A stretch of DNA of 34,909 bases, taken from positions 1 to 34,909 of the forward strand of contig JAEYYB010000133.1 in NCBI GenBank assembly GCA_023430975.1, in the 5' to 3' direction. Source of the DNA: Bacillota bacterium. GTDB lineage: Bacteria > Bacillota > Clostridia > Acetivibrionales > DSM-2933. Under the pieces are notes generated by a model. The model was not told where the DNA came from. It saw only the letters and a program-made list of their open reading frames with translations, and did no database searches. The position numbers and the translations under genes were made by a program. This document shows, piece after piece, positions 25,257 through 32,640 of this stretch. Every line of letters begins with the position of its first letter. The first letter of the stretch is position 1.

Positions 25257-26528
25257 ATGGCTACATTTTTTCTAATAATTATCTATATGGCTTTCATCAG
25301 CTTAGGGTTGCCGGATTCTTTGCTTGGAACAGCATGGCCTCTTATGCAGCCGGAATATGGAGTGTCCTTTGATGCAGCAGGGATAGTTTCCATGTTTGTG
25401 GCGGGGGGTACAATTGTATCAAGCTTGGTAAGCGGATTTGTCATAAAACGCCTGGGAACGGGCAAAATAACCTTTATAAGCTGTTTTATGACAGCTGTTT
25501 CATTATTGGGAATTTCATTTTCCCACTCATTTATCTGGCTTCTATTTCTTGCGGTACCTCTTGGCTTGGGGGCAGGTTCAGTTGATTCAGCACTCAATAA
25601 CTATGTTGCCCTGCACTACAAGGCACATCACATGAGTTGGCTCCATTGCTTCTGGGGTGTTGGAGCTACATTAGGGCCTATTATTATGTCACAGTTCATT
25701 GCAGGACAAAATTCATGGAGGAAGGGTTATCTTACAGTCTCCATGATTCAGTTCTTTTTGGTTATTCTGCTTTTTCTCACCTTGCCATTATGGAAGCGTA
25801 TGGCAAAAGAATTTCATCACAGCTCTGAAAATTTAAATAATACTGAAAATATAGATGATATAGATGATAAAGAAAATTTAAATAAAATAGAAAATTTAAA
25901 TAAAATAGATAATTTAAATAGAATAGAAAATTTAGATAGAATAGAGGAGAGAACTAAAAATCCTTTAAAAATAAGAGGTGTAAAATTTGCACTTGCTTCC
26001 TTTTTGTTTTACTGTGGGGTTGAATCCACAATGGGATTGTGGGGAAGCAGCTTTCTTGTAGGTGCTAGAGGATTATCACCGGCTGCGGCAGCAAAAGCAG
26101 TGTCGCTTTTTTATGCCGGGATTACTGTAGGAAGATTTATTACAGGATTTGTTACCTTAAAGGTGAGCAACACTACGTTGATTCGTGCAGGACAAGCAAC
26201 AGCATTGGTGGGTTCGGTGCTCTTACTGTTACCTATACCAACAATTTTTACAATTTCAAGTTTTGTTATCGCTGGTATAGGATGTGCACCGATTTTTCCA
26301 TGCATGATTCATGAAACTCCGATGAGATTCGGAAAAGAGAACTCACAGTCAATAATTGGTTATCAAATGGCACTAGCATATACAGGCAGCACCTTTTTGC
26401 CGCCAATTCTTGGATTTATTGCAGCTCGGACAACCTTATGGCTTTTTCCTTTATTTATTTTGGTGTATATCATTATTATGATTTCGTGTTCAGAAAGGAT
26501 AAACCTTCTAATGAAGGGAAAGATGTGA
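25257..26528 (+). CDS. Major facilitator superfamily transporter
   Basis: A 423-residue membrane protein with about twelve hydrophobic helices in two halves. The N-half has 'GLPDSLLGTAWPLMQPEYGVSF' and 'GSVDSALNNYVALHY', the typical pattern of FucP/YfkF-like sugar or small-molecule MFS carriers. Residues ~185-230 form a long cytoplasmic loop, highly charged and Asn-rich, with a six-residue repeat (ENLNKI). The start at 25257 has TGGAGGT 9 bases upstream. An in-frame ATG at 25173 has none and would add 28 residues. The substrate cannot be predicted. It is divergent from the solute-binding protein gene, sharing a 281-bp region. A possible hairpin terminator follows at 26551-26613. Confidence 0.87.
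   Translation: MATFFLIIIYMAFISLGLPDSLLGTAWPLMQPEYGVSFDAAGIVSMFVAGGTIVSSLVSGFVIKRLGTGKITFISCFMTAVSLLGISFSHSFIWLLFLAVPLGLGAGSVDSALNNYVALHYKAHHMSWLHCFWGVGATLGPIIMSQFIAGQNSWRKGYLTVSMIQFFLVILLFLTLPLWKRMAKEFHHSSENLNNTENIDDIDDKENLNKIENLNKIDNLNRIENLDRIEERTKNPLKIRGVKFALASFLFYCGVESTMGLWGSSFLVGARGLSPAAAAKAVSLFYAGITVGRFITGFVTLKVSNTTLIRAGQATALVGSVLLLLPIPTIFTISSFVIAGIGCAPIFPCMIHETPMRFGKENSQSIIGYQMALAYTGSTFLPPILGFIAARTTLWLFPLFILVYIIIMISCSERINLLMKGKM
25871..25942 (+). repeat. In-frame 18-bp tandem repeat in the MFS gene
   Basis: Four consecutive imperfect units of GAAAATTTAAATAAAATA encode ENLNKI, ENLNKI, DNLNRI, ENLDRI. They fall in the central loop between the two halves of the transporter. A shorter, degenerate run (25837-25868) precedes them. 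Confidence 0.85.
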
Positions 26529-26550
26529 TTAGACATGCCCCAAATATAAC

Positions 26551-26613
26551 CTTCCCGTATATTTTCGCTTTCTAAGTTAACTTAACTCGTGAACACACGC
26601 TAAAAACGGGAAG
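26551..26613. terminator. Possible bidirectional terminator with a long interior
   Basis: CTTCCCGT (26551-26558) pairs with ACGGGAAG (26606-26613). The 47-nt interior contains the palindrome TAAGTTAACTTA (26573-26584). It lies between the convergent MFS and DUF2225 genes. Layout and outer stem resemble the hairpin at 17033. Confidence 0.5.
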
Positions 26614-26631
26614 TAATATTTCAATCATGCC

Positions 26632-27303
26632 TTAAGCCATAACGAGCTCTTTAGTCAGGTGATATTGATCCCTTGCATTTTCCAGAAGCATCTTGTTACT
26701 TCTTGCTGCAGGAGAATTAATCAATTTATTGAACCAGGTTATGGCTTCATTATAGTTTCCAACCCTGCGGTTAAGTTCGGCAATCATGTACATGCATGTG
26801 CATTCATCGAACTTACCGATTGGGAAATTTTCTTTATTATATGATTCGGTATAGTTTATTAATGCGGACTTTAAGAAATCAATTTCCTTTTCATCCTGTT
26901 TAATTCTATATAGCCATGCCAACCTGATGTTTACTTTTGCGAAATCACTAGGGGCACCACCAGTCTTTATAAGATTATAGAGTGCAAGCTTATATGCCTC
27001 AAGTGCATTGTCAACAGTTCTTTCTCCTGCGAATTTTCTGCTTTTCCAAAAAGCGGTGATAGCTTCCTTAACTTTTATTACATCCTTGATGCCAAGTTTT
27101 TCAAACCTTTCACTCAGTGCAGCATAACCGCAGAATTCACATACCCATGCATCATAAAACATTGGGTTAATGCCTTTGTAAATAACAAAAAAATCTGTAT
27201 CGTGGGAAGAAACACTACAGGCTTTTGACTTAACCTTTGTAACCTCAATTGTTTTTTTGCAGGCTGGACAGGTTAATGTTTTGTTATAAAGTGAATCATT
27301 CAT
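26632..27303 (-). CDS. DUF2225 protein (zinc ribbon plus TPR-like helices)
   Basis: A 223-residue soluble protein. The N-terminus carries two Cys pairs, 'CPAC' (Cys12, Cys15) and 'CEFCGY' (Cys55, Cys58), as expected for the DUF2225 zinc ribbon. From residue ~95 on it is helical with TPR-like periodicity, e.g. 'AYKLALYNLIKTGG', 'AWLYRIKQDEKEIDFLKSAL' and 'AELNRRVGNYNEAITWFNKLI'. The family function is unknown; TPR helices suggest protein binding. The start at 27303 follows GAGGG by ~8 bases; the ATG at 27354 has no site. No operon partner is close by. Confidence 0.85.
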   Translation of the reverse strand: MNDSLYNKTLTCPACKKTIEVTKVKSKACSVSSHDTDFFVIYKGINPMFYDAWVCEFCGYAALSERFEKLGIKDVIKVKEAITAFWKSRKFAGERTVDNALEAYKLALYNLIKTGGAPSDFAKVNIRLAWLYRIKQDEKEIDFLKSALINYTESYNKENFPIGKFDECTCMYMIAELNRRVGNYNEAITWFNKLINSPAARSNKMLLENARDQYHLTKELVMA

Positions 27304-27447
27304 AGTAATCCCTCTTTTTAATTTAATATATTGGAAAACAAACATGGTTTGCAACTATAATGAACAAACCATAATAAATTAGTCACTTTTACATAAGAAC
27401 TATTGTAATATGCTGAATTTGATGAGTTATTTTGAACAGAAATATAT

Positions 27448-27499
27448 AAAGATACATTGAGTAATGATATAAAAATTGTATATCTCTCAACGTATCTTT
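27448..27499 (-). terminator. 52-nt hairpin downstream of the oxidoreductase gene
   Basis: AAAGATACATTGAG (27448-27461) pairs with CTCAACGTATCTTT (27486-27499) with one A-C mismatch, and an inner GATATA/TATATC pair lies within. It stands 123 bases past the oxidoreductase stop on the minus strand. The tail is only AT-rich, so it could be a terminator or another palindromic element. The rest of the 318-bp gap 27304-27621 shows nothing else. Confidence 0.5.
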
Positions 27500-27621
27500 G
27501 TCAAATCCAAGAAAGAGCGTTTAAGATCACATTTCAGGCGTTTAGTTTGGAATACATTTCAATACTCGGTATCTTATAGAATTGTGAAAATATTCTGTAT
27601 TGATGTGATATATCTATTATA

Positions 27622-28587
27622 TTACTTGCGGTATGTCATTTTCAGCAGATCTTCAATTATTTTTATATTCCTTAAAGTCTCATCCAACCCAATCAAGGGC
27701 TCTTTGTCTAATAATATGGAGTCTGCGAAATCTTCAATTTCCAAAAGGTACCTTTCACAAGCATCAACTGTAATTTCTTCTGTAAAGTCATTCTTACGCA
27801 ATATTATTTTTCCTTCATAATCTGAGAAGGTATCGGGTATAAGAAGTGTTCCAAGGGTACCTGATATCTGAGTCAGCTGGTTGTAAAACCCGTCAAAGCC
27901 GCAGCTTATATCGGCTATAACATCATTCTCGTATTTCAATATGGCACTAAACCTTAAATCTACTCCATTTTTAAGAACATAGTCTGCTTTCATAGAAATT
28001 GGTGCGGAATTTAGTATCATCCCAATAAAATTAAGGGGATAGCAGCCGATATCAAATAAGGCACCTCCGCCTTGTGAAATGTCCCAGCGATAATCATTAT
28101 CCCTGCTTAATAAAAAGCTAAATGCTGAGTAAATATGCTTTATGTCTCCTATTGCATTGCTTTTTATCAGCTCAATTACTTTTTTAGTCCTTGTAGTATA
28201 TCTGTACATGAAAGCTTCCATCATCTTTACATTGCTTTTTTTACACTCTTCTATCATTTCTATGCATTCTGACGAACTTAACGAGATAGGCTTTTCGCAT
28301 AGGATATGTTTACCTTTTCGGGCAGCTTTTATGACCCATTCCTTGTGGAGTCCGTTGGGAAGAGGTATATATACTGCATGTATATTTGGATCATCCAGAA
28401 GACTTTCATAATCATTATAAGTTTTAATGTTTTCGTAGCTTTTCTGGCATTCTTTTAATTTTTCAGGATTACTGGATGCTATTGCATAGAGTATGGAATT
28501 GTTTGATTTTAATATTGCAGGTATAACATGGTTTTTTGCGATTCTTGCGTAACCAAGAATTCCCCAATTTATTTTTCCATTTGTCAT
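27622..28587 (-). CDS. Gfo/Idh/MocA-family NAD(P)-dependent oxidoreductase
   Basis: A 321-residue cytoplasmic oxidoreductase. The Rossmann motif is 'WGILGYARIAKN' (residues 8-19). 'ASSNPEK' is the nucleotide-selective loop. The catalytic 'CEKP' has Lys99, and 'GGGALFDIGCYP' (173-184) supplies the D-x-G-x-Y signature (Asp179, Tyr183). Such enzymes oxidise or reduce sugars and inositols, or hydrolyse glycosides through an NAD-linked route; which substrate applies here is unknown. The ATG at 28587 follows AGAGGAG by ~8 bases; the ATG at 28617 precedes that site. The gene stands alone. Confidence 0.9.
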   Translation of the reverse strand: MTNGKINWGILGYARIAKNHVIPAILKSNNSILYAIASSNPEKLKECQKSYENIKTYNDYESLLDDPNIHAVYIPLPNGLHKEWVIKAARKGKHILCEKPISLSSSECIEMIEECKKSNVKMMEAFMYRYTTRTKKVIELIKSNAIGDIKHIYSAFSFLLSRDNDYRWDISQGGGALFDIGCYPLNFIGMILNSAPISMKADYVLKNGVDLRFSAILKYENDVIADISCGFDGFYNQLTQISGTLGTLLIPDTFSDYEGKIILRKNDFTEEITVDACERYLLEIEDFADSILLDKEPLIGLDETLRNIKIIEDLLKMTYRK

Positions 28588-28837
28588 AATGGTTCTCCTC
28601 TCAATATTCGATAACACAACTTAGGAATTCCTTACATAAATCCAATAGGTTTATTATAATTCCCATCGCGTCAATTATCAATGCTATTCAAACACATCAT
28701 TAATTATCTCTGATTATGATATATAATAACAAATGTTTTAGAAAAGTATTATCATAGGGTAAGTGATATTTTTCTTTCTCTATGGAAAACTATTTATGGA
28801 TTTTTAAATAATTCAATTAAGAAGGGCAGGGTATTAT

Positions 28838-28960
28838 ATGGGTAAAAATAAAACAATGGGTATTAATTCAGATCCAATGAAGGAAAAGACACAGGAATTG
28901 GAAGAAACCAAAAGAATATCGAAAGCATTTGAGAAAAATACCCCAATAAGATCCAAATAA
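28838..28960 (+). CDS. Small 40-residue protein of unknown function
   Basis: A short ORF that begins MGKNKTMGINSDPMK and ends TPIRSK. It is preceded by GAAGGGCAGGG (28821-28831), a plausible ribosome binding site. A terminator-like hairpin starts seven bases after its stop, which argues that it is a real transcription unit. The peptide is strongly charged and probably a single helix ('KEKTQELEETKRISKAFEK'), with no signal peptide. I do not recognise a family. Small charged proteins of this kind occur in clostridial spores, but nothing here proves that. Confidence 0.55.
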   Translation: MGKNKTMGINSDPMKEKTQELEETKRISKAFEKNTPIRSK

Positions 28961-28966
28961 AGATAT

Positions 28967-29008
28967 AAAAAGAGCCAGGTGACCATAGACGGCACACTGA
29001 CTCTTTTT
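28967..29008. terminator. Bidirectional terminator between the small ORF and the secreted protein
   Basis: AAAAAGAG-c-CAG (28967-28978) pairs with CTG-a-CTCTTTTT (28997-29008), followed by more T. On the minus strand the same stem ends in TTTTTATA. It serves both the small ORF and the convergent gene at 29079. Confidence 0.7.
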
Positions 29009-29078
29009 TTGTAACAGTGCCAAATACTTATATTAATGTATAAACTATATCAATTACAATAGAGAAACTAGTTAATAT

Positions 29079-29888
29079 TTATTCTAAAGCAAGTTGGTAT
29101 GGAATGTTATTGTCTTTTAACAAATAAAGAAAAGAAATAGCTTCATAAATACTGCTAGTATTAAAGTACTTTGTATAATATGAAGAAAATGAATCAAAAT
29201 CGCCATCAAAAGGCAGTGTATTCATAGTTTGGAAAACCTCAGTAACACTTGAAGTTATGAACGGATAGTTTTCCAATTTGTTGAATTCAAATTTAGGAAC
29301 AAGTAAGTTATTCAACTTAAGTGTTACTACACTTTCCTGATTCAATGAAGTAACAAGATTCTGGACTATTTTAAGTGATTTGATCATGAATTTTACACCA
29401 CGGTCATCCTTGCTGTCTCCAGTGATATCTAAATTTATCTTAGCTTTTATTTTAAGTGATAAATCTGAAGGTATTACTACATCATTAATTCCTTCACTTA
29501 TAATTTTTGTAAAACCAAGTTGAGCTTTTTGAGTAAAGAGAAGATACTTAACCAAAACATTCTTTACTTCGGCTTGACCATTTTTTGAATTCCAAGTGCC
29601 TTTTAGAAGTTTTGAGATATTCTCAGTAGTAGCTGTAAGGTTTTTCTTAGTTACAGCAGCAATACTATTTGCAATTTCTTTATTACTTTTGCTAGCTATT
29701 GAGTCTAACAAAAATTTTTGTATAGAGTCTACTTCCGCTTTAGCATTGTAACTGATTTTGTCGTTTGTAGGTGTTTTCAGATCTTTCTTATCTGCAAACA
29801 CTATACCGGATGATGCCATAAACAATACAGTCGAACATATTGCAACAGATAAAGCTTTTACTACGTGATTACTTCTTTTGTTTCTCAT
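29079..29888 (-). CDS. Secreted protein of unknown function
   Basis: A 269-residue exported protein. Residues 1-33 are a signal peptide (basic start, hydrophobic 'ALSVAICSTVLFMASSGIVFA'). The mature part is rich in Lys, Ser, Asn and Leu and alternates helical and strand-like stretches, e.g. 'LSLKIKAKINLDITGDSKDDRGVKFMIKSLKIVQNLV'. I see no catalytic motif, dockerin, SLH repeat or Cys. The start at 29888 has GGGAGG 8 bases upstream; the ATG at 29966 lies before that site. I do not recognise the family. The surrounding cellulosome genes make an envelope role possible, but that is only context. Confidence 0.8.
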   Translation of the reverse strand: MRNKRSNHVVKALSVAICSTVLFMASSGIVFADKKDLKTPTNDKISYNAKAEVDSIQKFLLDSIASKSNKEIANSIAAVTKKNLTATTENISKLLKGTWNSKNGQAEVKNVLVKYLLFTQKAQLGFTKIISEGINDVVIPSDLSLKIKAKINLDITGDSKDDRGVKFMIKSLKIVQNLVTSLNQESVVTLKLNNLLVPKFEFNKLENYPFITSSVTEVFQTMNTLPFDGDFDSFSSYYTKYFNTSSIYEAISFLYLLKDNNIPYQLALE

Positions 29889-30431
29889 TAATAAAACCTC
29901 CCTATAAACGTTTTTTTTTAACATGGTTCCCCTAAAGTTTAAAATAATATAAGATATTTGGCACATGTTACAATTTAGATAATTTTATCACATAAATGAT
30001 AAAAATGGAATTAAAATACCAAAAAAGTGATTAAATTATAGAAAAGTTTCTATCTGGTGAATAAATATGGAAATGAATGCGGGAAATAACTAATAAATAT
30101 TAATATAAAAATAATTAATAATTCATATTTTTTAAAAGTAGTAAAATTTTTCAACATAGGTTGTACTTAAAAGGTGAAAAAGATTTGTATAATTATAGTA
30201 TATTAAAAGTGATAAATCTATTACATTTGTCTTAAGCAAATCCCGTTGAGCCGTTCGTTATTTGCTCCGCCAAATGTAAGATTATTAACACTTTTAATAT
30301 AGTCATTCTTGTATAACGAGAGTATATAAAGATGTATTACAAAAATGAACAATTTGCGACTAAAGCTATTAAATTAATTTTTAATAATATATAGAAAATA
30401 TATAGAAAAAATTTCTAAGGAGGCTATGTAT
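29889..30431. other. 543-bp gene-free region
   Basis: A very AT-rich intergenic region between divergent genes. It holds palindromic repeat copy 3 (30203-30297) and the upstream regions of both neighbours. I see no other gene, RNA or clear promoter in it. Confidence 0.7.
30203..30297 (+). repeat. Palindromic dispersed repeat, copy 3
   Basis: The best preserved copy, 95 bp from TTAAAAGTG to CACTTTTAA. The flanks extend the palindrome outward (TATA on both sides), which could be a target site or a longer terminal inverted repeat. It shares its left arm with copy 1, and its right arm and GCTCCGCC segment with copy 2. Confidence 0.88.
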
Positions 30432-32312
30432 ATGAAAGGAAAACGAAAGCTAGGCTCATTTTTTATCAGCTTAATTTTAGTGGTTAATTTGCTTACAGTA
30501 TGTTTTTTCACTGAATTATCCACAGCTGCAGACATGAAATCACCTGACTTAAATGGGGACAAGGTGGTAAATATGTCTGATGTCATTCTGATTGCAACTG
30601 TTTTTGGTGCTGTTTCAGGAGATGGGAAGTACAAATCATCATATGATATAAATGGTGATGGGGCAATCAATATGTCTGATGTAATAGTAGTTGCAACAAG
30701 TTTTAACAAAACAGTAAGCGATCCTACATCTACACCAATACCAAGTCAGGAACCAACACCAACTAAAAAGGATGAACCAAATTTGACTGGTGATATTATC
30801 TATTCTGTCCCTAGCAAAACTTTCCAGAATCAAATATCCGTCACATTAAGTACTAATATTGCTAATGCACAAATTCGTTATACTACCAATGGAAGTGCTC
30901 CAAACAACAGTTCAACATTGTACAGTAGTGCATTGACATTTACAAAAACTACACAGCTTAGAGCCCAGGCTTTTGTTAATGGTGCAGCAAACGGCAAGAT
31001 GGGAACTGCACTCTATATTGCCAGTTCAATCAATACAAAACATGATATTCCGGTAATAATTATAGATGATTATGGTGCAGGCAAGCCTGTCAAAGGTACA
31101 TACAAAGACTGTGCTATTATGGTTATGGAGCCAACAAATAATGAACTTTCATTACTGCAAACTCCAACAATAGCTACACGTGGAGGAATCCATTTACGTG
31201 GGCAATCATCAGCGAATTTTGAGAAGGCACCATATAGAATTGAATTACGTGGCAACGATGACGAAGATGCTAAGTATAAACTCCTTGGACTTGGTGCTGA
31301 TGGTGACTGGGCACTGCTCTCACCATACCCTGACAAATCACTTATCCGTAATGCTATGACCTATACTTTCGGAGAAGAAATGGGCTTGCAGGCACCAGGA
31401 TGGAGACATTGTGAAGTCTATCTTAACACTGACAACCAACCATTGTCTGCCGATGATTACCAGGGTGTGTACCTGCTTGTAGAGACACCGGAAATACAAA
31501 AGAATCGTCTTGATATAACCAAGCTTAAGGAAACTGATTTAACAGAACCAAATATCTCAGGCGGCTACCTTATGCAGTTCAACATGATGGCAGCTGAAGC
31601 ACCATTAATCAAGGGTAACGGTTGGAATGACCTTGAATTAACAGAACCTTCAGATGCGAAGCCTGAACAAATTGCCTGGATAACCAATTACATTCAGAAA
31701 ACACATAATGCAATTCACAGTTCGAATCCGTCCAACCCGACAACCGGCTATCCTGCGTATATAGATGTTGATTCATTTGTAAATTTTATAATTATAAACG
31801 AACTTGGTCGTGAAGTAGATGCATATATGCGCAGTACCAGAATATACAAAGACCGTGATAAAAAGCTTTGTGCCGGTCCTCTTTGGGACTATGACCTTGC
31901 ATATGAAGGTTACACAGGTATGGGAGGATTTGGCGGCGGTTCGTCTTCTACAGTACAAGGTTGGCAGTTCCAGGGTATGGGGGGTATGTTCGGCGGTACT
32001 ACCTGTGACTGGTACGCTACACTGATGAAGGATGCAAGTTTCCAAAGTAAGATCAGTGCCCGTTGGAAAGAATTACGTCAGGGTCCTTTATCCGATGCAA
32101 AAATGTCAGCGAGAATTAAAGAGTTGACAGCGCCATTAACCAATGCCGCAAAACGTAACTTCCAGAAATGGAATATACTAAACACTTCACAAATAGGTGG
32201 TTTTGCAACTCAAACAACTCAAACATGGGAACAACAGTTAACAATTCTTGAAAACTACCTGATTAAGAGAGCTGCGTGGTTGGATACATCAGGATGGAGA
32301 CCAACAAACTAA
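30432..32312 (+). CDS. Secreted CotH-kinase-like protein with N-terminal dockerin
   Basis: A 626-residue exported protein. The signal peptide ends near residue 32-33 ('STAA'). A dockerin without X-module is ~37-95 ('DLNGDKVVNMSD' and 'DINGDGAINMSD'), then a Pro/Thr linker. Residues ~120-195 form a chitobiase-C-like domain ('IRYTTNGSAPNNSSTLY'). From ~200 on it is a CotH domain: 'GIHLRGQSSANFEKAPYRIEL', 'YQGVYLLVETPEI', 'NFIIINELGREVDAY' and the metal-binding 'LWDYDLAYE' (Asp486, Asp488). CotH of Bacillus is an atypical protein kinase of spore coats; related domains occur on cellulosomal proteins. A Gly/Met-rich loop follows the DYD motif. The ATG at 30432 lies 8 bases after AAGGAGG; the ATG at 30426 is too close. 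Confidence 0.88.
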   Translation: MKGKRKLGSFFISLILVVNLLTVCFFTELSTAADMKSPDLNGDKVVNMSDVILIATVFGAVSGDGKYKSSYDINGDGAINMSDVIVVATSFNKTVSDPTSTPIPSQEPTPTKKDEPNLTGDIIYSVPSKTFQNQISVTLSTNIANAQIRYTTNGSAPNNSSTLYSSALTFTKTTQLRAQAFVNGAANGKMGTALYIASSINTKHDIPVIIIDDYGAGKPVKGTYKDCAIMVMEPTNNELSLLQTPTIATRGGIHLRGQSSANFEKAPYRIELRGNDDEDAKYKLLGLGADGDWALLSPYPDKSLIRNAMTYTFGEEMGLQAPGWRHCEVYLNTDNQPLSADDYQGVYLLVETPEIQKNRLDITKLKETDLTEPNISGGYLMQFNMMAAEAPLIKGNGWNDLELTEPSDAKPEQIAWITNYIQKTHNAIHSSNPSNPTTGYPAYIDVDSFVNFIIINELGREVDAYMRSTRIYKDRDKKLCAGPLWDYDLAYEGYTGMGGFGGGSSSTVQGWQFQGMGGMFGGTTCDWYATLMKDASFQSKISARWKELRQGPLSDAKMSARIKELTAPLTNAAKRNFQKWNILNTSQIGGFATQTTQTWEQQLTILENYLIKRAAWLDTSGWRPTN

Positions 32313-32350
32313 ATACTACCATCAGTCCAGGTGGGGTTGGTAAATAGATG

Positions 32351-32392
32351 AAAAATCCTGTTCACATAGAATTTGTGTCGAACAGGATTTTT
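32351..32392 (+). terminator. Terminator of the CotH-like gene
   Basis: AAAAATCCTGTTC (32351-32363) pairs with GAACAGGATTTTT (32380-32392) and more T follows. It lies 38 bases after the stop codon. Confidence 0.88.
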
Positions 32393-32473
32393 TAATTTTG
32401 TAGTAAATTTTGTAGTAAAATTTAAATATTATTGCAATAGTGAGTTGTATGTGTTATTATATATTTATCTTTA

Positions 32474-32479
32474 TATAAT
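32474..32479 (+). promoter_or_regulatory. Candidate -10 of the trp operon promoter
   Basis: A consensus TATAAT lies 8 bases before the first NAG triplet of the leader, which would place the transcription start near 32486. The -35 position shows only a poor match. Confidence 0.45.
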
Positions 32480-32487
32480 AAATGGAA

Positions 32488-32539
32488 CAGACGAGAAGAG
32501 ATTAGATTAGATAAGATTAGATGAGACGAGAATAGATAG
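32488..32539 (+). promoter_or_regulatory. TRAP (tryptophan RNA-binding attenuation protein) binding site
   Basis: Ten NAG triplets start at 32488, 32493, 32498, 32503, 32508, 32513, 32518, 32523, 32528 and 32533, exactly 5 nt apart. An eleventh is at 32537. They are four GAG, five TAG, one AAG and one CAG, separated by 2-nt spacers rich in A and T. TRAP is an 11-subunit ring that binds eleven (G/U)AG triplets with 2-3 nt spacers when tryptophan is abundant. The position before an attenuator and trpE makes this a strong match. Confidence 0.85.
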
Positions 32540-32564
32540 GCATTTAACATATTATGATTATTCT

Positions 32565-32590
32565 GCCAGTCATTCTTGACTGGCTTTTTT
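32565..32590 (+). terminator. Attenuator upstream of trpE
   Basis: GCCAGTCA (32565-32572) pairs with TGACTGGC (32577-32584), followed by six T. It is an intrinsic terminator in the leader of trpE, 25 bases downstream of the TRAP-like site. A competing pairing, AGAATAG (32529-32535) with TTATTCT (32558-32564), abuts the stem and could be part of an antiterminator, although it does not overlap the stem itself. Confidence 0.85.
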
Positions 32591-32640
32591 GATACCATCA
32601 TTTCTCTTGTCATTTTCCAAAACCGAAAGGGGGCAATTGA

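Noticed and set aside
32485..32640. T-box riboswitch or a Trp-codon leader peptide controlling trpE
   Set aside because: No T-box consensus segment is present, and the only short leader ORF (from the ATG at 32483) contains no Trp codon. The NAG array explains the leader better.
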